Source: Taudactylus pleione (Eukaryota > Chordata > Amphibia > Anura > Myobatrachidae). From it: DNA of 64,000 nt. The position numbers and the translations under genes were made by a program. Location: NCBI GenBank assembly GCA_031769625.1, contig JAUIMM010002317.1:1-64000 (forward strand). The letters run 5' to 3'. The stretch's first letter is position 1. Every line of letters begins with the position of its first letter. This document shows, one piece after another, positions 50,028 through 60,649 of the stretch. The notes beneath the pieces are model-generated. The model ran no database searches. It was not told where the DNA came from and was given only the letters and a program-made list of their open reading frames with translations.

Positions 50028-52864
50028 TCGAACTTAGGAATAGTAGCTTCGTGCGTGCATTTCATCGAGCTTCCACAAGCATTTTTGTGGGGTATTTCCA
50101 TTGGAATTGTGCATACTCAGGTGTTTTACGGTGTAAAATAAGATTATCGAACTTTGATGCCATCACGGCTCAAACTTAGGAACAGTAGCTTTGTGCTTGC
50201 ATTTCATCGAGCTTCCACAAGCATTTTTGTGGTGTATTTCTATTAAAATTGTGCATATTCTGTTGTTTTACGGTGTAAAATTAGATAGTCGCACTTTGAT
50301 GACATCACGGCTCGAACTTAGGAACAGTAGCTTTGTGCTTGCATTTCATCGAGCTTCCACAAGCATTTTTGTGGTGTATTTCCATTGGAATTGTGCATAT
50401 TCAGGTGTTTTACGGTGCAAAATAAGATTGTCAAACTTTGATGACATCACGGCTCGAAATTAGGAACAGTAGCTTTGTGCGTGCATTTCATCGAGCTACC
50501 ACAAGCATTTTTGTGGTGTGTTTCTTTAAAAATTGTGCATATTCAGGTGTTCTACGGTGTAAAATTAAATTATCGCACTTTGATGACATCACGGCTCGAA
50601 CTAAGGAATAGTAGCTTCGTGCGTGCATTTCATCGAGCTTCCACAAGCATTTTTGTGGTGTGTTTCCATTGGAAATGTGCATATTCAGGTGTTTTACGGT
50701 GTAAAATATGATTGTTGAACTTTGATGACATCACGGCTTGAACTAGGAATAGTAGCTTCATGCGTGCATTTCATCGAGCTTCCACAAGCATTTTTGTGGT
50801 GTATTTCGATTGGAATTGTGTATATTCAGGTGTTTTACGGTGTATAATTAGATTATCGAACTTTGATGACATCATGGCTCGAACTTAGGAACAGTAGCTT
50901 TGTGCGTGCATTTCATCGAGCTTCCACAAGCATTTTTGTGGTGTATTTCTTTTAAAATTGTGCATATTCTGTTATTTTACGGTGTAAAATTAGTTAATCG
51001 CACTTTGATGACATCACGGCTCGAACTTAGGAACAGTAGCTTTGTGCGTGAATTTCATCGAGCTTCCACAAGCATTTTTGTGGTGTCTTTCATTGGAATT
51101 GTGCATATTCAGGTGTTTTACAGTGTAAAATAAGATTGTCGAACTTTCATGACATCACGGCTCGAACTAAGGATTAGTAGCTTCGTGTGTGTATTTCATC
51201 GAGCTTCCACAAGCATTTTTGTGGTGTGTTTCCATTGGAATTGTGCATATTCAGGTGTTTTACGGTGTAAAATGAGATTGTAGAACTTTGATGACATCAA
51301 AGCTCGAACTAAGGAAAAGTAGCTTTGTGCGTGCATTTCATCGAGCTTCCACAAGCATTTTTGTGGTGTATTTCCATTGGAATTGTGCATATTCAGGTGT
51401 TTTACGGTGTTAAATTAGATAGTCACACTTTGATGACATCACGGCTCGAACTAAGGAATAGTAGTTTCGTGCATGCATTTCATCGAGCTTCCACAAGCAT
51501 TTTTGTGGTGTGTTTCATTGGAATTGTGCATATTCAGGTGTTTTACTGTGTAAAATAAGATTGTCGAACTTTCATGACATCATGGCTCAAACTATGGAAT
51601 AGTAGCTTCGTGTTTGCATTTCATCGAGCTTACACAAGCATTTTTGTGGTGTGTTTCCATTTGAAATGTGCATATTCAGGTGTTTTACGGTGTAAAATAT
51701 GATTGTCGAACTTTGATGACATCACGGCTCGAACTAAGGAATAGTAGCTTCATGCGTGCATTTCACCGAGCTTCCACAAGCACTTTTGAGGTGTATTTCC
51801 ATTGGAATTGTGCATGTTCAATTGTTTTACGGTGTAAAATAAGATTGTTGAACTTTGATGACATCACTGCTCGAACTTAGGAACAGTAGCTTTGTGCGTG
51901 CATTTCAACGAGCTTCCACAAGCGTTTTTGTGGTGTGTTTCCATTGGAATTGTGCATATTCAGGTGTTTTATGGTGTAAAATTAGATAGTCGCACTTTGA
52001 TGACATCACGGCTCGAATTAAGGAAAAGTAGCTTCGTGCGTGCATTTCATCGAGCTTCCACAAGCATTTTTGTGGTATGTTTCTTCTAAAATTGTGCATA
52101 TTCAGGTGTTTTACGGTGTAAAATCAGATAGTCGCACTTTGATGACTTAACGGCTCGAACTAAGGAATAGTAGCTTCGTGCATGCATTTCATCTAGCTTC
52201 CACAAGCATTTTTGTAGTGTAATTCTTTTAAAATTGTGCTTATTCAGGTGTTTCACGGTGTAAAATAAGATTGTCGAACCTTGATGACATCACGGCTAGA
52301 ACTGAGGAACAGTAGCTTTGTTCGTGCATTTCATCATGCTTCAACAAGCATTTTTGTGGTGTGTTTTCTATGGAATTGTGCATATTCAGGTGTTTTACGG
52401 TGTAAAATAAGATTGTCGAACTTTGATGACATCAAGTCTCGAACTACGGAACAGAAGCTTTGTGCTTGCATTTCATCGAGCTACCACAAGCATTTTTGTG
52501 GTGTGTTTCATTTAAAATTGTGCATATTCAGGTGTTTTACGGTGTAAAATTAGATAGTCGCACTTTGATGACATCAAGGCTCGAACTAAGGAATAGTGGC
52601 TTCATGCGTGCATTTCATCGAGCTTCCACAAGCATTTTTGTGGTGTGTTTCCATCCGAATTGTGCATATTCAGGTGTTTTACGGTGTAAAAATAGACTGT
52701 CGCACTTTGATGACATCACGGCTCGAACTAAGGAATAGTAGCTTCGTGCGTGCATTTCATCGAGATTCCACAAGCATTTTTGTGGTGTGTTTCCATTGGA
52801 ATTGTGCATATTCTGTTGTTTTACGGTGTAACATTAAATTGTCGCACTTTGATGACATCACAGC
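50028..52864 (+). repeat. 20-mer (2,837 bp) internal tandem duplication, copy 2
   Basis: It repeats 47,191-50,027 with scarcely any visible difference. One is gtaaaatatg near 51,695 against gtaacatatg at 48,856. It ends near 52,864, where cacagctcgaac is followed by taaggaatag, the arrangement seen in copy 1 of the 10.9-kb unit at 39,105. Confidence 0.75.
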
Positions 52865-54759
52865 TCGAACTAAGGAATAGTAGCTTCGTGCGTGCATTTC
52901 ATCGAGCTACCACAAGCATTTTTGTGGTGTGTTTCTTTTAAAATTGTGCATATTCAGGTGTTTTACAGTGTAAAATTAGATAGTCACACTTTGATGACAT
53001 CACGGCTCGAACTTAGGAATAGTAGCTTCGTGCGTGCATTTCATCGAGCTTCCACAAGCATTATTGTGGGGTATTTCCATTGGAATTGTGCATACTCAGG
53101 TGTTTTACGGTGTAAAATAAGATTATCGAACTTTGATGACATCACGGCTCAAACTTAGGAACAGTAGCTTTGTGCTTGCATTTCATCGAGCTTCCACAAG
53201 CGTTTTTGTGGTGTGTTTCCATTGGAATTGTGCATATTCAGGTGTTTTATGGTGTCAAATTAGATAGTCGCACTTTGATGACTTCAAGGCTCGAACTAAG
53301 GAATAGTGGCTTCGTGCGTGTATTTCATCGAGCTTCCACAAGCATTTTTGTGGTGTGTTTCCATTGGATATGTGCATATTCAGGTGTTTTAAGGTGTAAA
53401 ATATGATTGTCGAACTTTGATGACATCACAGCTTGAACTAGGAATAGTAGCTTCATGCGTGGATTTCCTCGAGCTTCCACAAGCATTTTTGTGGTGTAAT
53501 TCCATTAGAATTGTGCATATTCAGTTGTTTTTTGGTGTAAAATAAGATTATCGAACTTTGATGACATCATGGCTTGAACTTAGGAACAGTAGCTTTGTGC
53601 TTGCATTTCATCGAGCTTCCACAAGCATTTTTGCGGTGTATTTCTTTTAAAATTGTGCATATTCTGCTGTTTTACGGTGTAAAATTAGATAGTCACACTT
53701 TGATGACATCACGGCTCGAACTAAGGAATAGTATCTTCGTGCGTGCATTTCATCGAGCTACCACAAGCATTTTTGTGTTGTGTTTCTTTTAAAATTGTGC
53801 ATATTCAGGTGTTTTACGGTGTAAAATTAGATAGTCACACTTTGATGACATCACGGCTCGAACTTAGGAATAGTAGCTTCGTGCGTGCATTTCATCGAGC
53901 TTCCACAAGCATTTTTGTGGGGTATTTCCATTGGAATTGTGCATACTCAGGTGTTTTACGGTGTAAAATAAGATTATCGAACTTTGATGACATCACGGCT
54001 CAAACTTAGGAACAGTAGCTTTGTGCTTGCATTTCATCAAGCTTCCACAAGCATTTTTTTGGTGTATTTCTATTAAAATTGTGCATATTCTGTTGTTTTA
54101 CGGTGTAAAATTAGATAGTCGCACTTTGATGACATCACGGCTCGAACTTAGGAACAGTAGCTTTGTGCTTGCTTTTCATCGAGCTTCCACAAGCATTTTT
54201 GTGGTGTATTTCCATTGGAATTGTGCATATTCAGGTGTTTTACGGTGTAAAATATGATTGTCGAACTTTGATGACATCACGGCTCGAACTAAGGAATAGT
54301 AGCTTCATGCTTGCATTTCATCGAGCTTCCACAAGCATTTTTGTGGTGTATTTCCATTGGAATTGTGCATATTCTGTTGTTTTACGGTGCAAAATAAGAT
54401 TGTCAAACTTTGATGACATCACGGCTCGAACTAAGGAATAGTAGCTTCGTGCGTGCATTTCATCGAGCTTCCACAAGCAATTTTGTGGTGTGTTTCTTTT
54501 TAAATTGTGCATATTCTTGTGTTTTACGGTGTAAAATTAGATAGTCGCACTTTGATGACATCACGGCTCGAACTTAGGAATAGTAGCTTCGTGCGTGCAT
54601 TTCATCGAGCTTCCACAAGCACTTTTGTGGTGTATTTCCATTGGAATTGTGCATATTCAATTGTTTTACGGTGTTAAATAAGATTGTCGAACTTTGATGA
54701 CATCACTGCTCGAACTTAGGAACAGTAGCTTTGTGCGTGCATTTCATCGAGCTTCCACA

Positions 54760-55535
54760 AGCATTTTTGTGGTGTGTTTCCATTGGAATTGTGCATATTC
54801 AGGTGTTTTATGGTGTCAAATTAGATAGTCGCACTTTGATGACTTCAAGGCTCGAACTAAGGAATAGTGGCTTCGTGCGTGTATTTCATCGAGCTTCCAC
54901 AAGCATTTTTGTGGTGTGTTTCCATTGGATATGTGCATATTCAGGTGTTTTAAGGTGTAAAATATGATTGTCGAACTTTGATGACATCACGGCTTGAACT
55001 AGGAATAGTAGCTTCATGAGTGCATTTCATCGAGCTTCCACAAGCATTTTTGTGGTGTAATTCCATTAGAATTGTGCATATTCAGTTGTTTTATGGTGTA
55101 AAATAAGATTATCGAACTTTGATGACATCATGGCTTGAACTTAGGAACAGTAGCTTTGTGCTTGCATTTCATCGAGCTTCCACAAGCATTTTTGCGGTGT
55201 ATTTCTTTTAAAATTGTGCATATTCTGCTGTTTTACGGTGTAAAATTAGATAGTCACACTTTGATGACATCACGGCTCGAACTTTGGAACAGTAGCTTTG
55301 TGCGTGAATTTCATCGAGCTTCCACAAGCATTTTTGTGGTGTGTTTTATTGGAATTGTACATATTCAGGTGTTTTACGGTGTAAAATAAGATTGTCGAAC
55401 TTTCATGACATCACGGCTCGAACTAAGGAATAGTAGCTTTGTGTCTGTATTTCATCGAGCTTCCACAAGCATTTTTGTGGTGTGTTTCCATTGGAATTGT
55501 GCATATTCAGGTGTTTTACATTGTAAAATAAGATT
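54760..55535 (+). repeat. Recurrent 5-6-monomer module, first of three close copies
   Basis: The module is marked in order by gatgacttcaagg, ccattggatatgtgc, gtaattccattag, tttttgcggtg, tgtgttttattgg with gtacatattc, and tgtctgtatttc. It is repeated 1,276 bases on. The same module, whole or in part, occurs in about a dozen places in the window. Confidence 0.7.
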
Positions 55536-56035
55536 GTCGAACTTTGATGACATCACGGTTCGAACTAAGGAACAGTAGCTTTGTGCGTGCATTTCATCGA
55601 GCTTCCACAAGCAATTTTGTGGTGTGTTTCCATTGGAATTGTGCATATTCAGGTGTTTTACGGTGTAAAATTAGACTGTCGCACTTTGATGACATCACGG
55701 CTCGAACTAAGGAATAGTAGCTTCGTGCGTGCATTTCATCGAGATTCCACAAGCATTTTTGTGGTGTGTTTCCATTGGAATTGTGCATATTCTGTTGTTT
55801 TACAGTGTAACATTAGATTGTCGCACTTTGATGACATCACAGCTCGAACTAAGGAATAGTAGCTTCGTGCGTGCATTTCATCGAGCTTCCACAAGCATTA
55901 TTGTGGGGTATTTCCATTGGAATTGTGCATACTCAGGTGTTTTACTGTGTAAAATAAGATTATCGAACTTTGATGACATCACGGCTCAAACTTAGGAACA
56001 GTAGCTTTGTGCTTGCATTTCATCGAGCTTCCACA

Positions 56036-56811
56036 AGCGTTTTTGTGGTGTGTTTCCATTGGAATTGTGCATATTCAGGTGTTTTATGGTGTCAAATTAG
56101 ATAGTCGCACTTTGATGACTTCAAGGCTCGAACTAAGGAATAGTGGCTTCGTGCGTGTATTTCATCGAGCTTCCACAAGCATTTTTGTGGTGTGTTTCCA
56201 TTGGATATGTGCATATTCAGGTGTTTTAAGGTGTAAAATATGATTGTCGAACTTTGATGACATCACGGCTTGAACTAGGAATAGTAGCTTCATGCGTGCA
56301 TTTCATCGAGCTTCCACAAGCATATTTGGGGTGTAATTCCATTAGAATTGTGCATATTCAGTTGTTTTATGGTGTAAAATAAGATTATCGAACTTTGATG
56401 ACATCATGGCTTGAACTTAGGAACAGTAGCTTTGTGCTTGCATTTCATCGAGCTTCCACAAGCATTTTTGCGGTGTATTTCTTTTAATATTGTGCATATT
56501 CTGCTGTTTTACGGTGTAAAATTAGATAGTCACACTTTGATGACATCACGGCTCGAACTTTGGAACAGTAGCTTTGTGCGTGAATTTCATCGAGCTTCCA
56601 CAAGCATTTATGTGGTGTGTTTTATTGGAATTGTACATATTCAGGTGTTTTACGGTGTAAAATAAGATTGTTGAACTTTCATGACATCACGGCTCGCACT
56701 AAGGAATAGTAGCTTTGTGTCTGTATTTCATCGAGCTTCCACAAGCATTTTTGTGGTGTGTTTCCATTGGAATTGGGCATATTCAGGTGTTTTACGTTGT
56801 AAAATAAGATT
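56036..56811 (+). repeat. Recurrent module, second close copy
   Basis: It matches 54,760-55,535 at offset 1,276 (9 monomers minus 2). Private changes include catatttgggg near 56,322, ttttaatattg near 56,484 and gcatttatgtgg near 56,602. It is followed by a monomer with gattccac rather than by the neighbour of the first copy. Confidence 0.65.
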
Positions 56812-57094
56812 GTCGCACTTTGATGACATCACGGCTCGAACTAAGGAATAGTAGCTTCGTGCGTGCATTTCATCGAGATTCCACAAGCATTTTTGTGGTG
56901 TGTTTCCATTGGAATTGTGCATATTCTGTTGTTTTACGGTGTAAAATTAGATTGTCGCACTTTGATGACATCACGGCTCGAACTAAGGAACAGAAGCTTT
57001 GTGCGTGCATTTCATCGAGCTACCACAAGCATTTTTGTGGTGTATTTCATTTAAAATTGTGCATATTCAGGTGTTTTACGGTGTAAAATTAGAT

Positions 57095-57803
57095 AGTCGC
57101 ACTTTGATGACTTCAAGGCTCGAACTAAGGAATAGTGGCTTCGTGCGTGTATTTCATCGAGCTTCCACAAGCATTTTTGTGGTGTGTTTCCATTGGATAT
57201 GTGCATATTCAGGTGTTTTAAGGTGTAAAATATGATTGTCGAACTTTGATGACATCACGGCTTGAACTAGGAATAGTAGCTTCATGCGTGCATTTCATCG
57301 AGCTTCCACAAGCATTTTTGTGGTGTAATTCCATTAGAATTGTGCATATTCAGGTGTTTAACGGTGTAAAATAAGATTATCGAACTTTGATGACATCATG
57401 GCTTGAACTTAGGAACAGTAGTTTTGTGCTTGCATTTCATCGAGCTTCCACAAGCATTTTTGCGGTGTATTTCTTTTAAAATTGTGCATATTCTGCTGTT
57501 TTACGGTGTAAAATTAGATAGTCACACTTTGATGACATCACGGCTCGAACTTTGGAACAGTAGCTTTGTGCGTGAATTTCATCGAGCTTCCACAAGCATT
57601 TTTGTGGTGTGTTTTATTGGAATTGTACATATTCAGGTGTTTTACGGTGTAAAATAAGATTGTCGAACTTTCATGACATCACGGCTCGAACTAAGAAATA
57701 GTAGCTTTGTGTCTGTATTTCATCGAGCTTCCACAAGCATTTTTGTGGTGTGTTTCCATTGGAATTGTGCATATTCAGGTGTTTTACATTGTAAAATAAG
57801 ATT
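57095..57803 (+). repeat. Recurrent module, third close copy
   Basis: It matches the second copy at offset 992 (7 monomers minus 2), starting at gatgacttcaagg near 57,106. Private changes include gtgtttaacgg near 57,354 and ctaagaaatag near 57,691. The spacing between module copies changes from 1,276 to 992, so this part of the array is irregular. Confidence 0.65.
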
Positions 57804-57834
57804 GTCGAACTTTGATGATATCACGGCTCGAACT

Positions 57835-58315
57835 TAGGAACAGTAGCTTTGTGCGTGCATTTCATCGAGCTTCCACAAGCATTTTTGTGGTGTGTTTCCA
57901 TTGGAATTGTGCATATTCAGGTGTTTTACGGTGTAAAATTAGACTGTCGCACTTTGATGACATCACGGCTCGAACTAAGGAATAGTAGCTTCGTGCGTGC
58001 ATTTCATCGAGCTTCCACAAGCATTTTTGTGGTGTGTTTCCATTGGAATTGTGCATATTCTGTTGTTTTACGGTGTAAAATTAGATTGTCGCACTTTGAT
58101 GACATCACGGCTCGAACTAAGGAATAGTAGCTTCGTGCGTGCATTTCATCGAGCTACCACAAGCATTTTTGTGGTGTGTTTATTTTAAAATTGTGCATAT
58201 TCAGGTGTTTTACGGTGTAAAATTAGATAGTCGCACTTTGATGACATCACGGCTCGAACTTAGGAATAGTAGCTTCGTGCGTGCATTTCATCGAGCTTCC
58301 ACAAGCATTTTTGTG
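57835..58315 (+). repeat. Hexamer-spaced repeat (851 bp), copy 1
   Basis: About 480 bases, with ctgtcgcac, tgttgttttac and the rare tttattttaaaattg form, recur 851 bases downstream (6 x 142 minus 1). The match stops where tttcctttgg here (near 58,321) faces tttccattgg there. Confidence 0.65.
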
Positions 58316-58685
58316 GTGTATTTCCTTTGGAATTGTGCATATTCAGGTGTTTTACGGTGTAAAATAAGATTATCGAACTTTGATGACATCACGGCTCAAA
58401 CTTAGTAACAGTAGCTTTGTGCTTGCATTTCATCGAGCTTCCACAAGCATTTTTGTGGTGTGTTTCATTGGAATTGTACATTTTCAGGTGTTTTACGGTG
58501 TAAAATAAGATTGTCGAACTTTCATGACATCACGGCTCGAACTAAGGAATAGTAGCTTCGCGTGTGTATTTCATCGAACTTCCACAAGCATTTTTGTGGT
58601 GTGTTTCCATTGGAGTTGTGCATATTCAGGTGTTTTACGGTGTAAAATAAGATTGTCGAACTTTGATGACATCACGGCTCGAACT

Positions 58686-59166
58686 TAGGAACAGTAGCTT
58701 TGTGCGTGCATTTCATCGAGCTTCCACAAGCATTTTTGTGGTGTGTTTCCATTGGAATTGTGCATATTCAGGTGTTTTATGGTGTAAAATTAGACTGTCG
58801 CACTTTGATGACATCAAGGCTCGAACTAAGGAATAGTAGCTTCGTGCGTGCATATCATCGAGCTTCCACAAGCATTTTTGTGGTGTGTTTCCATTGGAAT
58901 TGTGCATATTCTGTTGTTTTACGGTGTAAAATTAGATTGTCGCACTTTGATGACATCACGGCTCGAACTAAGGAATAGTAGCTTCCTGCGTGCATTTCAT
59001 CGAGCTACCACAAGCATTTTTGTGGTGTGTTTATTTTAAAATTGTGCATATTCAGGTGTTTTACGGTGTAAAATTAGATAGTCGCAGTTTGATGACATCA
59101 CGGCTCGAACTTAGGAATAGTAGCTTCGTGCGTGCATTTCATCGAGCTTCCACAAGCATTTTTGTG
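58686..59166 (+). repeat. Hexamer-spaced repeat (851 bp), copy 2
   Basis: It matches 57,835-58,315. Private changes include catcaaggctcg near 58,813, gcatatcatcg near 58,850, gcttcctgcg near 58,981 and gtcgcagtttg near 59,083. It is the last ordinary sequence before the divergent island. Confidence 0.65.
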
Positions 59167-59269
59167 GTGTATTTCCATTGGAATTGTGCATATTCAGGTG
59201 TTTTATGGTGTAAAATATGATTGTCGAACTTTGATAACATCACGGCTCGAACTAAGGAATAGTAGCTTC

Positions 59270-60640
59270 GTGTGTGCATTTCATCGAGTTTGCAGAAGCA
59301 TTTTAGTGGTGTGTTTCCATTGGAATTGTGCATATTCATGTGTTTTACGGTGTAAAATTAGATAGTCGCACTTTGATGACATCACGGCTCAGGTTGGAGA
59401 ATCAAGGCTTTGAGCGGGCATTTCATTCAGCTACCACATGCATTTTTGTAGTGTGTTTCCATTGGAATTGTGCATATTCTTGTGTTTTACGGTGTAAAAT
59501 ATGATTGTCGAACTTTGATGACATCACAGCTCGAACTAAGGAATAGTGGCTTCGTGCGTGCATTTCATCGAGCTCCCACAAGCATTTTTGTGGTGTGTTT
59601 TTTTTTAAATTGTGCATATTCAGGTGTTTTACGTTGTAAAATTAGAAAGTCGCACTTTGATGACATCACGGCTCAGGCTAGAGAATCAGGGCTTTGTGCG
59701 TGCATTTCATCAAGCTACCACATGCATTTTTGAGGTGTGTTTCCATTGGAATTGTGCATATTCAGGTACCTTACGATGTAAAATAAGATTGTCGAACTTT
59801 GATGACATCACGGCTCAAACTAAGGAACATTAGCTTTGTGCGTGCATTTCATCGAGCTTGCACATGCATTTTTGTGGTGTATTTCCTTTGGAATTGTGCA
59901 TATTCAGGTGTTTGACGGTGTAAAATATGATTGTCGAACTTTGATGACATCACGGCTCGAGTTGGAGAATCAAGGCTTTGTGCCGGCATTTCACCGAGCT
60001 ACCACATGCATTTTTGTTGTGTGTTTCCATTGGAATTGTGCATATTCAGGTGTTTTACGGTGTAAATTTTGATTGTCGAACTTTGATGACAAGACGGCTC
60101 GAACAAAGGAGCAGTAGCTTTGTGTGTGCATTTCATCGAGCTTCCACAAGCATTTTTGTGGTGTATTTCCATTGGAATTGTGCATATTCAGATGTTTTAC
60201 AGTGTAAAATAAGATTGTCGAACTTTGATGACATAACGGCTCGAACTAAGGAATAGTAGCTTCGTGCGTCCATTTCATCGAGCTTCCACAAGCATTTTAG
60301 TTTTGTGTTTCCAATTGGAATTGTGCATATTCAGGTGTTTTACAGTGTAAAATAAGATTGTCGAACTTTGATGACATCACTGCTCGCGTTGGAGAATCAA
60401 GGCATTGTGCCGGCATTTCATCGAGCTACCACATGCATTTTTGTGGTGTGTTTCCATTGGAATTGTGCATATTCAGGTGTTTTATGGTGTAAAATATGAT
60501 TGTCGAACTTTGATGACATCACAGCTCGAACTAATGAAACGTAGCTTCGTGCGTGCATTTCATCGAGCTTCCACAAGCATATTTGGGGTGTATTTCCATT
60601 GGAATTGTGCATATTCAGGTGTTTTACGGTGTAAAATAAG
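59270..60640 (+). repeat. Divergent monomer island (~10 monomers)
   Basis: Here the spacing stays near 142 but monomers carry many changes not seen elsewhere. The block at monomer positions 101-117, normally aactaaggaatagtagc, is replaced by ttggagaatcaaggc or close forms at about 59,393, 59,677, 59,960 and 60,387. The next D1 element then reads ccacatgc instead of ccacaagc. The first three occurrences are 284 bases apart, one every second monomer; the fourth follows after three monomers. Other private forms are gagcgggcatttc, gtgccggcatttc, caggtaccttacgatg, gtaaattttgattg, gatgacaagacgg and gcattttagttttg. It looks like an older or separate subfamily. Confidence 0.8.
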
Positions 60641-60649
60641 ATTGTCGAA

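Larger units (their letters stand above)
41262..55020 (+). repeat. 10.9-kb HOR, copy 2, expanded to ~13.8 kb
   Basis: It begins where copy 1 ends: near 41,262-41,310 a monomer with gcttcatgagtgc passes into tgtatttccattgg and gtgttaaattag, the same start as 30,340. It repeats copy 1 at offset 10,922 to about 50,027. It then contains an additional 2,837-bp tandem copy and resumes the match at offset 13,759 to about 55,020. There the junction monomer continues with gtaattccattag instead. Confidence 0.8.

Noticed and set aside
59270..60640. Transposon insertion in the divergent island
   Set aside because: The 142-bp periodicity is kept through the island and every block aligns to the monomer. 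There are no terminal repeats, target-site duplications or coding remnants.
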